A DNA stretch of 64,000 nt from Herbaspirillum sp. ST 5-3 (lineage in GTDB: Bacteria; Pseudomonadota; Gammaproteobacteria; Burkholderiales; Burkholderiaceae_D). Shown piece by piece: positions 26,500-35,380 of this stretch. Every line of letters begins with the position of its first letter. Position 1 is the first letter of the stretch. The DNA lies in the NCBI RefSeq assembly GCF_004804275.1, contig NZ_STGI01000008.1, positions 1 to 64,000 of the forward strand. Direction: 5' to 3'. Position numbers and translations under genes: made by a program. Below the pieces are notes generated by a model. The model was not told the origin of the DNA. It was given only the letters and a program-made list of their open reading frames with translations, and ran no database searches.

Positions 26500-27087
26500 A
26501 TGAAACATGTCACAGTCCTAGGCCTTCTGATGGCCGCGTTTTGCGCCGTACCTGCCGCCTCGCAGGCGCAGCAAATGGCATTTACCTCGATAAACGTCCA
26601 CCTGAGGGCGGGACCGTCCAGGGATTATCCGGTTGTCGCAATACTCCCGGCGGGCCTCACGATATCCGTGCAGGGCTGTCTGGGTGACTACAGATGGTGT
26701 GATGTCGTGGCGGGCCCCAATCGCGGGTGGGTCTATGCGGGCAATATCATCTATCCCTATCAAGGCACGAACGTCCCAGTGCTTACGTACGGCCCGGTGA
26801 TCGGCATCGGCATCATTACATTCAGTCTGGGCACCTACTGGGGTGAGCACTACCGTGGCCGCCCGTGGTATCCGCAGCGTCATCGCTGGATCGACCGGCC
26901 TCATCCCAACTACGCCCCCGGCGGCCATCCGCCGCGACCGAATCCGGGCTTCCGGCCGGATTCAAGACAGCATCCCTCGCCGGGGCGACGGCAGGACGAT
27001 CATCGCGCACCGTCATCAAGGCAGGGACAGGAACGGAGCCGGCATCCCACGCAAGGCCAGGGCCCCGGCGGCGGGCACGGGCGCTGA
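26500..27087 (+). CDS. Exported SH3 domain protein with basic proline-rich tail
   Basis: 195 aa from ATG 26500 (MKHVTVLGLLMAA); an upstream frame start lacks a signal peptide. The signal peptide ends near SQA-QQ (about residue 23). A bacterial SH3 domain follows (INVHLRAGPSRDYPVVAILP and WCDVVAGPNRGWVYAGNIIY, about 30-90). A short hydrophobic glycine-rich run (PVIGIGIITFSLGTYWG) comes next, then a long tail rich in Pro, Arg, His, Gly and Gln. Relatives are periplasmic proteins of unknown role, often assumed to bind peptidoglycan. No partner gene is evident. Confidence 0.8.
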   Translation: MKHVTVLGLLMAAFCAVPAASQAQQMAFTSINVHLRAGPSRDYPVVAILPAGLTISVQGCLGDYRWCDVVAGPNRGWVYAGNIIYPYQGTNVPVLTYGPVIGIGIITFSLGTYWGEHYRGRPWYPQRHRWIDRPHPNYAPGGHPPRPNPGFRPDSRQHPSPGRRQDDHRAPSSRQGQERSRHPTQGQGPGGGHGR

Positions 27088-27270
27088 AAACGCAATGACG
27101 CGCTCGCTGCCAGGCAATCAATGCTCCAATTCCAGCCGATCAAGAATACGAGATAGGGAATGCTTGATCCCGCACAATTGACACCAGTGATGCCGATGCA
27201 CAGAATGTAAGCGTTCGCTACAGCGACACGGCTCACCCGGCTTCATGTGGCGGTGGGTGATTGGTTACTT

Positions 27271-27316
27271 GGTCGTGTCATCGATGACTTCTCCCGAAGT
27301 CATTGGTGACACGACC
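27271..27316. promoter_or_regulatory. Tandem dyad/hairpin before the DASS carrier gene
   Basis: Two 21-base arms, 27271-27291 and 27296-27316, are inverted copies with two mismatches and a four-base loop (TCCC). Each arm contains its own dyad: GTCATCGATGAC (27277-27288, perfect) and GTCATTGGTGAC (27299-27310). Their centres are 22 bases apart, close to two helical turns. The site ends 55 bases before the ATG. There is no T-run, so an operator pair or leader structure is likelier than a terminator. Confidence 0.5.
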
Positions 27317-27371
27317 TAAGGCAGCTCACTCAAAAGGTGAGCTGATCCTTGCAGTATCCAGCGGAGGTTCC

Positions 27372-28838
27372 ATGAAAAACGAAACATTGAAACCGGTTCC
27401 CGCACTGGTGGCGATTGCCATCACGCTGCTAATCTGGTTTGTCATTCCGGTTCCGCAAGGAGTCACTCCCAACGCATGGCATCTCCTGGCCATGTTCATC
27501 GGCACCATCGCTGCGATCATCGGCAAGGCAATGCCGATCGGCGCGCTTGCCATGATGGCGATCGCTCTGGTCGCAATCACCGGCGTGACCAACAGCAAGC
27601 CTGCAGCCGCCATCGCAGATGCGCTGAGCGGATTTTCGAATTCGCTGATCTGGCTGATCGGCATATCCATCATGATTTCGCGCGGGTTGATCAAGACCGG
27701 GCTCGGTGCGCGCATCGGCTACTACTTCATTGCCCTGTTTGGCCGCAAGACCATTGGCATCGGCTATGCGCTAAGCCTGTCCGAACTGATTCTCGCCCCC
27801 GTTACGCCGAGCAATACCGCGCGCGGCGGCGGCATCATGCATCCGATCATGAAGTCGATCGCCGGCAGTTTCGGCTCGTCGCCGGAGCAGGGGACCTCTG
27901 CGAAGATTGGGCGTTATCTTGCGCTCGTCAACTATCAGACCAATCCGATCACATCCGCCATGTTCATCACGGCGACCGCGCCCAACCCGCTGGTGGTGAA
28001 GTTGGTGGCGGAGGCAACCGGATCGAAGGTAACGCTCTCCTGGGGAACCTGGGCGTTCGCGATGCTGCTGCCCGGACTTGCCGCGATCTTGCTGATGCCG
28101 CTGGTGATTGCCTGGATCTATCCGCCGGAAATCAAGGACACGCCTGACGCGCGCAGCTTCGCCAATTTGAAATTGCGGGAACTGGGGCCAGTCAAGCACA
28201 GCGAGAAAATTCTGCTCGGCGTGTTCGCGTTTCTGCTGCTTCTGTGGGCAGGCGTGCCGGAGATGGCATTCGGCAAAGCCTATGGTGTCGATCCCACCAC
28301 GGCTGCATTCGCGGGCCTGACTTTGCTGCTTCTCTCGGGCGTGCTCACCTGGGACGACATCCTGGCGGAAAAGAGCGCATGGGACACCGTCACCTGGTTC
28401 TCCGCGCTGGTCATGATGGCCAGCTTCCTTAACAAGCTCGGGGTCGTCTCCTGGCTTTCAAGCTCCCTCCAGACTGGAATTCTGCATCTCGGCCTGAACT
28501 GGATTGGAGCGATCGCCCTGTTGATCCTGGTGTACATGTATGCGCACTATTTCTTTGCCAGCACCACTGCGCACATCACCGCGATGTTCGGCGCGTTTTA
28601 CGCCGCCGGGATCGCCCTGGGAGCGCCGCCGATGGCGTTCGCTCTCTTGCTGGCAGCCGTCTCATCGATCATGATGACGCTGACGCACTACGCCACGGGA
28701 ACGTCGCCCATCATTTTCGGCTCGGGCTACACATCGCTCGGCCAATGGTGGCTTGCGGGATTGGCAATGAGCGTCGTCAATCTCGTCGTATGGGTCATCG
28801 TCGGCGGCATCTGGTGGAAGGTATTGGGTTATTGGTAA
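27372..28838 (+). CDS. DASS-family sodium-coupled dicarboxylate carrier
   Basis: 488 aa from ATG 27372, with GGAGG six bases upstream. About 12-14 membrane spans. Family marks are SNTARGGGIMHPIM (SNT-type substrate loop), NYQTNPITSAMFITATAPNP, STTAHITAMFGAFYAAGIAL and HYATGTSPIIFGSGY. These belong to the 2-oxoglutarate/malate translocator branch of the divalent anion:sodium symporters. With maeB nearby it suggests uptake and use of C4-dicarboxylates, though the two are not in one operon. The gene is preceded by a tandem dyad that may control it. Exact substrate not fixed. Confidence 0.9.
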   Translation: MKNETLKPVPALVAIAITLLIWFVIPVPQGVTPNAWHLLAMFIGTIAAIIGKAMPIGALAMMAIALVAITGVTNSKPAAAIADALSGFSNSLIWLIGISIMISRGLIKTGLGARIGYYFIALFGRKTIGIGYALSLSELILAPVTPSNTARGGGIMHPIMKSIAGSFGSSPEQGTSAKIGRYLALVNYQTNPITSAMFITATAPNPLVVKLVAEATGSKVTLSWGTWAFAMLLPGLAAILLMPLVIAWIYPPEIKDTPDARSFANLKLRELGPVKHSEKILLGVFAFLLLLWAGVPEMAFGKAYGVDPTTAAFAGLTLLLLSGVLTWDDILAEKSAWDTVTWFSALVMMASFLNKLGVVSWLSSSLQTGILHLGLNWIGAIALLILVYMYAHYFFASTTAHITAMFGAFYAAGIALGAPPMAFALLLAAVSSIMMTLTHYATGTSPIIFGSGYTSLGQWWLAGLAMSVVNLVVWVIVGGIWWKVLGYW

Positions 28839-28903
28839 GCAGCGCGCCAACGGAGCGGGACTGTAGGGTAAAATTCAGCGGTCGCTTCCCCGTCCGTGCC
28901 TGC

Positions 28904-29476
28904 ATGAGCCGTTTCCCACGATTTTTCGCCGCTTCACTGTCCGCGCTGTTCCTCGTCGGCTGCTCGGCGCCGCCGCCGCGCGCCAATATCGAAAGCGGCG
29001 AGTTCGTTTCCACGGACATGTATTCGCGGTCGCTGCCCGGCACGAATGTCTCGGCATGCGAGGCCGCCCGGCGCGCGCTTCTCAGCCAGGGTTACGTGAT
29101 GCGCGACATGAACGCATCCCAGATCAACGCGCTCAAGAAATTCCAGCCCGCTGCCGACCGCCATGTGCAGGTTGAATTCCATGTCGTGTGCGAACCGAAT
29201 GCCGACGGCAGCAATAGTGCGACGGTCTTCGCCAATGCGGTCCGCGACACCTACACGGTCAAGAAAAGCAGCAACTCGGCCAGCATCGGCGTTGGTGCCG
29301 TCGGGTCCCTGTCACTCCCGTTCGGCACCACCGACGACTCGCTGGTCAAGGTTGGCAGCGAAACAATCCAGGCGCGCAGCTTTTACGATCGCTTCTTCGA
29401 AATGGTCGAAGCGTATACCGACGAGAACCCGCCGGCAGCAGTCGGCCGCGTTCTGGACGACGAGCACAGTCGCTGA
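28904..29476 (+). CDS. DUF2242 lipoprotein
   Basis: 190 aa from ATG 28904 (MSRFPRFFAASLSALFLVGC); the frame is open further upstream but has no signal there. The lipobox LVGC gives a lipid-bound mature protein starting with Cys20. The mature part shows the DUF2242 pattern as I remember it: MYSRSLPGTNVSACEAARRA, LLSQGYVMRDMNASQINALK, HVQVEFHVVCEP, ATVFANAVRDTYTVKKSSNS, ASIGVGAVGSLSLPFGTTDD. No function is known. It follows the DASS carrier by 65 bases and may share its transcript. The convergent gene is the HtrA protease. Confidence 0.85.
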   Translation: MSRFPRFFAASLSALFLVGCSAPPPRANIESGEFVSTDMYSRSLPGTNVSACEAARRALLSQGYVMRDMNASQINALKKFQPAADRHVQVEFHVVCEPNADGSNSATVFANAVRDTYTVKKSSNSASIGVGAVGSLSLPFGTTDDSLVKVGSETIQARSFYDRFFEMVEAYTDENPPAAVGRVLDDEHSR

Positions 29477-29549
29477 TTGCGGCGCAACGCAGGCCGATGG
29501 CAATAGCGCCGCCGACAAACGTCATCCCGCGACGCTGATCGTCAATGCA

Positions 29550-31028
29550 TCACCCGAGCGGAACCGGAACAAAGATCTTCGTATCCCCACGTTGAATCAG
29601 CAAGGCCACATGCTTGCCTTCCTTCGACAGCAAGTCCTGCAGCTGCTCCACCGATTTGACCGGCGTGCCGTTGACGGCAATGATCACATCGCCGCTTGCA
29701 ACGCCGGCCCGCGCCGCGGCGCCAGTTACGCGCTCGATCATGACGCCCGACGCCAGATTGGCTTCATGCTTCTCTTCCGGCGACAGCGGGCGAACGGCCA
29801 GGCCCAGCTTGCCCTGCGGCCTGGCGCTGCTGTGGTCGTCCGATGCCAGCGAATCACTCGCTTCTGTTAACGTGGTCGACAATTCCACGGTCTTGCCCGC
29901 GCGCCAGACCTCAAGCTTGGCCGCATCACCGGGCTTGCCCATGCCGACGAGCGCAGGCAGGTCACCCGAGCGCGTAATGGCATGCCCGTTGTACTTCATG
30001 ATCACATCGCCCGCCTTGATCCCCGCCTTCGCGGCCGCGCTGCCGGGCGCCACGCTCGACACCAGCGCGCCCTGCGGTTGCTGCAGTTTGAACGAATCGG
30101 CCAGCGTCTGGTTCAGTTCCTGGATCGTCACACCGAGACGTGCATGTGACACCTTGCCGTTCTTGACGATCTGGTCTTTCACATGCAGCGCGACGTTGAT
30201 GGGGATGGCGAAGGACACGCCTTCATAGCCGCCGGTGCGGCTGTAAATTTGTGAATTGATGCCCACCACATTACCGTTGGCATCGAACAGCGGCCCTCCG
30301 GAATTGCCGGGATTCACCGCGACGTCCGTCTGAATGAAGGGGACGTAGGCATCGCCCGGCAGAGCGCGACCCTTGGCGCTGACAATGCCCGCCGTGGCGC
30401 TTTGCTCGAAGCCGAACGGCGATCCGATCGCCAGTACGTAATCGCCGACGCCGAGCCGCTCGGGATCGCCGAGCTTCACTACCGGCAAATCACGCGCATC
30501 GATCTTCAGGACGGCGACGTCGGTGGCCGGATCGCTGCCCAGCACCTTCGCCTTGTACTCGCGGCGGTCGTTCAGCTTCACGATGACTTCGTCGGCGTCG
30601 CGCACCACGTGTGCATTGGTCAGAATCAGGCCGTCCTTGCCGATAATGAATCCGGAGCCTTGTCCGCGCACAGGCATGTCGCCGCGCGGAGCCCGTCCGC
30701 CGAATCCTGGCATGCCACGGAAAAACTGGAAGAACGGATCGTCCGGAAGGCCATCGTCGTCCATGCCTTTCATGCCGGCCTTGGCGACGCCTTCGGTATT
30801 GATGCCGACCACCGCCGGGCCGAAGCGCTCGACGATGGCGCGATAATTCGGCGCCGTGATCGGTCCGATCGGGCCGTCGGGAACGGCTTGCGTTGCGACG
30901 GCGGGACTGACTTGTTCAGGCGTGTTCTTGTGCAGCCAGTTCGACGGATTCCAGTTCAGCGCATTCGCGGTCCCGGCCGCAATCACGCCGGCGGCCATCA
31001 TGCTGAGTGTCAGGGATTTGATCTTCAT
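29550..31028 (-). CDS. DegP/HtrA-family periplasmic serine protease (MucD type)
   Basis: 492 aa from ATG 31028 with an AAGGAA site; an upstream in-frame ATG is rejected. A signal peptide ends about residue 23. The catalytic triad is visible: TNAHVV (His140), DPATDVAVLK (Asp170) and NPGNSGGPL (Ser243). Two PDZ domains follow (LGVTIQELNQTLADSFKL, GIKAGDVIMKYNGHAI; and GVASGDVIIAVNGTPVKSVE). It degrades or holds misfolded envelope proteins. It lies just downstream of a two-component system on the same strand (85-base gap), which suggests envelope-stress control. Confidence 0.95.
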   Translation of the reverse strand: MKIKSLTLSMMAAGVIAAGTANALNWNPSNWLHKNTPEQVSPAVATQAVPDGPIGPITAPNYRAIVERFGPAVVGINTEGVAKAGMKGMDDDGLPDDPFFQFFRGMPGFGGRAPRGDMPVRGQGSGFIIGKDGLILTNAHVVRDADEVIVKLNDRREYKAKVLGSDPATDVAVLKIDARDLPVVKLGDPERLGVGDYVLAIGSPFGFEQSATAGIVSAKGRALPGDAYVPFIQTDVAVNPGNSGGPLFDANGNVVGINSQIYSRTGGYEGVSFAIPINVALHVKDQIVKNGKVSHARLGVTIQELNQTLADSFKLQQPQGALVSSVAPGSAAAKAGIKAGDVIMKYNGHAITRSGDLPALVGMGKPGDAAKLEVWRAGKTVELSTTLTEASDSLASDDHSSARPQGKLGLAVRPLSPEEKHEANLASGVMIERVTGAAARAGVASGDVIIAVNGTPVKSVEQLQDLLSKEGKHVALLIQRGDTKIFVPVPLG

Positions 31029-31113
31029 TTTCGATTCCTTTTCCAAGTCTCGGGGGAACATCCACGCGACAAAGAGTAGAAAACGAAAATTAAGCGAGCA
31101 TTAAGCCGAACGG

Positions 31114-32409
31114 CTACCGGGGAAAGACGACACGAACACTCAGGCCACCCGCCGAGGAACTCCCCAGGTCAATACTTGCGCCATGCTGATCGGCAATGTT
31201 CTTGACGATCGACAAGCCTAGCCCGCTTCCGGTCTGTCCGGCAGTATCGCCGCGATAGAAACGATCGAATACACGCTTGCGAACCGCCTCGGGAATGCCG
31301 GGTCCGGAGTCCTCGACCAGCAGCACGACGCGTTCCGCTTCTTCCGCAATGGCCACGCGTACCCATCCGCCTTCCGGCGTGTAACGCACCGCATTGTCGA
31401 GCAGGTTGCGGGCCAGTATGCGCAAGCCCGCCGCATCCGCCTGCAGGATCACCTTCTCGGGCGCCTCTTGCTCGATCCGGATCCCGTGCGCCTGCGCGAA
31501 CATGAACACGTCCGCCAGGGCCTGGCGCATCAGTTCGGCAAGATCAATCGGTTGCAGCGAAGCGGCACGGTCATTGGGATCGGTCTGCGCGGCAGTCAGC
31601 AACTGCTCGATCAGATGCGTCGCCCGATCCACGCCTTCGTGCAATTTGGCGAGTGCCGCCTTTTTCTCGATGTCGTCGGAAGCGCGTTCAAGGAGCTGCA
31701 ATTGCAATCTGACCGCGGTCAGCGGCGAGCGCAATTCGTGCGCGGCATCCGCGACGAAAGCATGCTGGCTCGCGAAGGCGCGCTGCAGCCGTTGCAACAG
31801 GGAGTTCAGCGCCTTGACCATGGGCGCGATTTCGTCCGGAAGGTCGGCCTCGCTCACTTGTTCCAGGCTGTGCGCATCGCGCTGTCCGACTTCGCGCGCA
31901 AGCCGGCGCAAGGGCAGGAGCGATCTGCCGACCAGCCACCATATCAACAGGGCCATCAAGGGCGCGAAGGCCAGCAGTGGCGCCAGGCTGCGCAGCGCTG
32001 CCGATGCCGCCAGGTCGCGCCGCAGATCGACCGGTTGCGCGACTTGAATGATGCGGTCGCGCGCCGCCAGACTGTACACACGCCAGAGGCGGTTGCCTGC
32101 GGCGACGTCGGTATAGCCGAGCATCGCGCGGGTGAACAGGGGATTGCCGGGATGCGACAAGTACAGCATGGTACCGTTGGCTGTCCATATCTGAATCACC
32201 ACGTCCGGCAGATCTTCATCGAACCCGAAACTTGGCGACGGCACGACGCCCTGATCACGCAGCGAGAGCGCAATCTGCCGCAATTGGTAATCGAACAAGT
32301 CTTCGTTTTGCCTCAGTGCTTGCCGATAGGTCACCACGCCGATGACCAATGCCGTGAGAATGGCAGCCAGCAGAAGCAACACCGACAGGCGGGTGCGGAT
32401 CGATTTCAT
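31114..32409 (-). CDS. Sensor histidine kinase, QseC/TctE type
   Basis: 431 aa from ATG 32409, overlapping the regulator's stop by four bases. Two membrane spans (about 9-28 and 141-161) enclose a periplasmic sensor region of about 110 residues. Then follow HAMP, HisKA with AFVADAAHELRSPL (His224), and the ATPase domain with LARNLLDNAVRYTPEGG (N box), VEDSGPGIPEAVRKRVFDRF (G1/F) and GSGLGLSIV (G2). The kinase pairs with the OmpR-type regulator encoded before it. The stimulus is unknown; the following htrA gene hints at envelope stress. Confidence 0.95.
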   Translation of the reverse strand: MKSIRTRLSVLLLLAAILTALVIGVVTYRQALRQNEDLFDYQLRQIALSLRDQGVVPSPSFGFDEDLPDVVIQIWTANGTMLYLSHPGNPLFTRAMLGYTDVAAGNRLWRVYSLAARDRIIQVAQPVDLRRDLAASAALRSLAPLLAFAPLMALLIWWLVGRSLLPLRRLAREVGQRDAHSLEQVSEADLPDEIAPMVKALNSLLQRLQRAFASQHAFVADAAHELRSPLTAVRLQLQLLERASDDIEKKAALAKLHEGVDRATHLIEQLLTAAQTDPNDRAASLQPIDLAELMRQALADVFMFAQAHGIRIEQEAPEKVILQADAAGLRILARNLLDNAVRYTPEGGWVRVAIAEEAERVVLLVEDSGPGIPEAVRKRVFDRFYRGDTAGQTGSGLGLSIVKNIADQHGASIDLGSSSAGGLSVRVVFPR

Positions 32410-33077
32410 GTTTTCGTCCCCGGTTTCGGTACGAAATAGCCGACCCCGCGTACATTCTGGATGAAGTCGCTGCCCAACTTGCGCCGCGCGCCATGGATGT
32501 GGACTTCGACGGTATTGCTTTCCACTTCCTCGCCCCATGCGTACATGCGTTCTTCCAGCTGCGCCCGCGACAGGATTGCGCCAGGGCGCAGCATCAACGC
32601 CTCGACCACCGCGTATTCGCGCGCCGACAACATCACCGGCCGGCCGTCACGCGTCACTTCGCGGGTCGCCGGATTCAGGCGCACCCCCATCACTTCGATT
32701 TCCGGCTCGGCATGCCCGGAACTGCGCCGCAATGCGGAACGGATGCGCGCACCCAGCTCGTCCATGTCGAACGGCTTGATCACGTAATCGTCGGCTCCCG
32801 CGTCCAGGCCCTTGATGCGCTCCCCGACGCCGTCGCGTGCGGTAATCACGATCACGGGAATCGTCTGCCTGCGTTGCCGAAGGCTTTGAAGCACGGCGAT
32901 GCCATCCTTGTCCGGAAGTCCGAGATCAAGCAAGACCAGGTCGAAATGCTCGGCCGCCAGCGCGGCTTCAGCAGCGCGTCCGTCGCGGATCCACTCCACC
33001 GCATAGCCGTCCTGCCACAGCGAAGTGCGGACGGCATCGCCGATCATGGCGTCGTCTTCGACCAGGAGAATGCGCAT
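32406..33077 (-). CDS. OmpR-family response regulator, QseB/PmrA type
   Basis: 223 aa from ATG 33077 (MRILLVEDDAMIGDAV); the frame extends upstream but the receiver domain starts here. The receiver domain has the acidic pair near Asp8-Asp9 and the phosphorylation site LVLLDLGLPDKDG (Asp51), plus a TARD motif (VIVITARDGVGERI). The C-terminal winged helix carries REYAVVEALMLRPGAILSRA. ATGA overlap couples it to the kinase gene. It probably controls its own operon and the htrA gene behind it. Confidence 0.95.
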   Translation of the reverse strand: MRILLVEDDAMIGDAVRTSLWQDGYAVEWIRDGRAAEAALAAEHFDLVLLDLGLPDKDGIAVLQSLRQRRQTIPVIVITARDGVGERIKGLDAGADDYVIKPFDMDELGARIRSALRRSSGHAEPEIEVMGVRLNPATREVTRDGRPVMLSAREYAVVEALMLRPGAILSRAQLEERMYAWGEEVESNTVEVHIHGARRKLGSDFIQNVRGVGYFVPKPGTKT

Positions 33078-33405
33078 GTTTTGCGTTAAGGCGTTGTCTG
33101 CCGGCTCAAACGGCAATATGTTTCAAGTAATTCGATGATTCGCGTATTGCGGAAGGCGTGCACGTGCCAGTCCGCCAATCGGGAAAAACATCGATAGTAT
33201 GCCTCAGGAAAAAGGCGGCAGAGAGGTCGCGTCAATGCTCCGCGCGACACGAATCAAGCGAAGTGAATTCGCTGACGAATCACTTTTTTGAAAGAAGGAA
33301 GGAGGACTAAACCGGCACGGACACGGAGTGTCGCGCCTTTGGGGAGAACAAGTCTTTAAGTCTTGGGGTGGATATGGTCTGCAATATCCAGACCATTCCG
33401 AATGA
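33078..33405. other. Gap between response regulator and tmRNA
   Basis: 328 bases. No gene seen. It should contain the regulator's promoter and the end of the tmRNA transcript. An AGCGAA-GTGAA-TTCGCT stem occurs near 33258-33274 without a clear T-run on the minus strand. An ATGGTCTG/CAGACCAT stem (33374-33396) lies 10 bases after the tmRNA end. Confidence 0.45.
33374..33396 (-). terminator. Hairpin just past the tmRNA 3' end
   Basis: Eight-pair stem ATGGTCTG/CAGACCAT with a seven-base loop, starting 10 bases beyond the CCA end on the minus strand. No T-run follows, so it may mark 3' processing rather than termination. Confidence 0.3.
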
Positions 33406-33782
33406 TGGTGGAGGCGGCGGGAATCGAACCCGCGTCCAAAGATCCTCTACAGCCAGTTCTACATGCGTAGTGCAGCCTATTGGTTTTAATCCTGATGACG
33501 CGGACGCACGCGCTTCACCAAGACGAGTCACCTATTTTTAACGTTACGCCAAGTAACCCGACGTAACGCGATTCCCTGTGAATGACTCTACTGCTGTTGC
33601 CAGCCCGCCCCAGGGACAAGACGGTGTAGAGCTAAGAAGTTATTAAGTTCCTAGTGGTTTACGCTGCGAGAGCGTAAGATTCATCGTTTGCATTTAAGCA
33701 TTTCCGGTTGGATTTACGAGGTGACCAGCCCTCGGCATGCCCTGTACTGCTTCGCAACCCCTGTCGAAACCAGGTCGCCCCC
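33406..33782 (-). ncRNA. ssrA: tmRNA (one-piece)
   Basis: 377 bases including the encoded CCA. The 5' end reads GGGGGCGACCTGGTTTCGAC and the 3' end CGATTCCCGCCGCCTCCACCA (trailing part). These pair as an alanine-type acceptor stem, with the G-U pair at position 3 that alanyl-tRNA synthetase needs. The T-arm GCGGGTTCGATTCCCGC is present. The tag frame is inside (33659-33691). Both ends come from one molecule in normal order, so it is not the permuted two-piece form. It rescues stalled ribosomes with SmpB, which is not in the window. Confidence 0.97.
33659..33691 (-). other. tmRNA proteolysis tag reading frame
   Basis: Codons GCA AAC GAT GAA TCT TAC GCT CTC GCA GCG TAA give the tag ANDESYALAA, read after the alanine loaded on the tmRNA. 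The LAA end is the standard ClpXP signal. Confidence 0.95.
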
Positions 33783-33797
33783 AAAACAGCAACAAGT

Positions 33798-34502
33798 CTA
33801 TTGTACTTCACTAGATGTGACCGAGCCGCTCGAATTCAAGGCCTGAGCGCGAATTAAATTCAGAAGATGCAAAGGCGAGTCCACCAGCGCGTCGGCATCC
33901 CAGGCCGTCGGCTCGACATGTCCGCAGTAGCCCCAGGCCGCCGCTATGGTTATCATGCCCGCCGCCCGGCCAGCCTGCATATCACGCAAGTCGTCGCCGA
34001 CGTACCAGCAATCCTGCGGCGTCACGGCCAGCCGACGAGCGGCTTCGAGCAGTGGCTCCGGATGAGGTTTCGAGTGCGCGGTGGTATCGCCGGAAATCAC
34101 GCACGAAGCCTGGTGCAAACCGATCCGAGGCACGAGCCGGTCGGTAAAGCGCGAGGCCTTGTTGGTGACGATGCCCCACGACAGTTTGCACTCTTGCAGG
34201 TTTGTCAGCAAGGCTTCAATTCCTTCGAACAAGCGGCTTTCCACTGCGATGAATGCTTCGTAGGTGTCAAGAAAGGCATCGCGCAATTCGTTGTAACCAT
34301 CGTCCTCCGGTTTGATCCCGAAAGACGCGCCGATCAGACCGCGCGCGCCGGCTGAGGCAACCGGGCGCAGCAGGTCGAAAGGAGTGGGTGTCAATCCGCG
34401 TGCCGCACGTACACGATTCATTGCCGCAGCAAGGTCGGGTGCGGTGTCGGCGAGCGTGCCGTCCAGATCAAACAGGATGGCACGAGGAGAAGTTAATGAC
34501 AT
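33798..34502 (-). CDS. gph: Phosphoglycolate phosphatase (HAD family)
   Basis: 234 aa from ATG 34502 (MSLTSPRAILFDLDGTLADT); the frame runs further up but the HAD start fixes this choice. Motif I is FDLDGTLADT (Asp12 nucleophile, Asp14). A helical cap follows, then VTNKASRFT (motif II/III region), GDTTAHSKPHPEPL and WYVGDDLRDMQAGRAAGM (motif IV). It removes 2-phosphoglycolate made during DNA end repair and oxygenase reactions. It stands directly after ubiG on the same strand, the usual betaproteobacterial order ubiG-gph. Related HAD phosphatases such as MupP are possible. Confidence 0.9.
   Translation of the reverse strand: MSLTSPRAILFDLDGTLADTAPDLAAAMNRVRAARGLTPTPFDLLRPVASAGARGLIGASFGIKPEDDGYNELRDAFLDTYEAFIAVESRLFEGIEALLTNLQECKLSWGIVTNKASRFTDRLVPRIGLHQASCVISGDTTAHSKPHPEPLLEAARRLAVTPQDCWYVGDDLRDMQAGRAAGMITIAAAWGYCGHVEPTAWDADALVDSPLHLLNLIRAQALNSSGSVTSSEVQ
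33800..33805 (-). promoter_or_regulatory. Possible -10 box of the tmRNA gene
   Basis: TACAAT on the minus strand, 17 bases before the mature 5' end at 33782, overlapping the end of gph. A convincing -35 box is not seen, so the tmRNA might also be read through from gph. Confidence 0.35.
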
Positions 34503-34574
34503 GATACCGATATGAAGATGGCGGATTCCGTGCTCTGCACTATTGCAGACCAAGTGACTGTCAGGATAAAGCGT

Positions 34575-35270
34575 TTACGCCGGCTTCGAGCAGGCAACCA
34601 GATAATTGACGTCGGTATTCTGATTCAGGGAATACACCTGAGTCAGCGGGTTATACCCCATGCCCTTCAAACTTTCCAGCGTCAAACCCGCCTGCCGAAT
34701 GAATTGCGCCAGTTCGGCCGGCGTGATGAATTTGGCATAGTCATGCGTCCCTTTCGGAAGCAGTCGCAGCAAGTACTCGGCCCCGATGACAGCAAACAGA
34801 TAAGCTTTCGGGTTGCGGTTGATGGTCGAAAAAAACACATGGCCGCCTGGCTTGACAAGCGTGGCGCAGGCTTGAACGACAGCGGCAGGATCAGGGACGT
34901 GCTCAAGCATTTCCATGCAGGTGACGACGTCGTAGCTTCCCGGTTCACGCGCCGCGAGCTGTTCGGCGGAAATCATTTCATAGCGGACTTGCACGCCCGA
35001 CTCGAGGCTATGCAGATCCGCAACCTTGAGGGCTTTTTCCGACAAGTCGATGCCGGTGACTTTGGCACCTTTTTTTGCCATTGATTCTGCCAGGATGCCT
35101 CCGCCGCAGCCGATATCGGCCACCGTCTTCCCGGCAAGCGGAGCGCGGGCATTGATCCACTCAAGACGGAGCGGATTGATTTCATGCAACGGGCGGAATT
35201 CGGATGTTGGGTCCCACCAACGATGGGCGAGATCGCTGAATTTTTGCAGTTCTAAAGGATCGGCATTCAT
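34575..35270 (-). CDS. ubiG: Ubiquinone biosynthesis O-methyltransferase
   Basis: 231 aa. It does both O-methylations of the ubiquinone head group using S-adenosylmethionine. The SAM motif [20 protein letters not shown] and the post-motifs [14 protein letters not shown] and [13 protein letters not shown] are typical of UbiG. The N-terminal [20 protein letters not shown], then [16 protein letters not shown], is diagnostic for the family. It is followed by gph and preceded by the ompA terminator. Start ATG 35270. Confidence 0.96.
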   Translation of the reverse strand: MNADPLELQKFSDLAHRWWDPTSEFRPLHEINPLRLEWINARAPLAGKTVADIGCGGGILAESMAKKGAKVTGIDLSEKALKVADLHSLESGVQVRYEMISAEQLAAREPGSYDVVTCMEMLEHVPDPAAVVQACATLVKPGGHVFFSTINRNPKAYLFAVIGAEYLLRLLPKGTHDYAKFITPAELAQFIRQAGLTLESLKGMGYNPLTQVYSLNQNTDVNYLVACSKPA

Positions 35271-35336
35271 AGTGCGAATGATAGCTGGAATAATGCTGCC
35301 TGTCGTGTCGCCGCAAGCGAATCGATCATGCGGCCA

Positions 35337-35363
35337 TAAAAAAACCCCGCCGAAGCGGGGTTT
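35337..35363 (-). terminator. Intrinsic terminator of the first OmpA-family gene
   Basis: On the minus strand: AAACCCCGC-TTCG-GCGGGGTTT followed by a T-run. A nine-pair GC-rich stem with an ultrastable TTCG loop, 18 bases after the stop at 35381. It separates the ompA-type gene from ubiG. Confidence 0.92.
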
Positions 35364-35380
35364 CTCCTGATGCGAATCGA

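Noticed and set aside
33406-33782. Possible two-piece (permuted) tmRNA
   Set aside because: Both acceptor-stem strands lie at the two ends of one molecule, and the tag frame is inside in the normal order.
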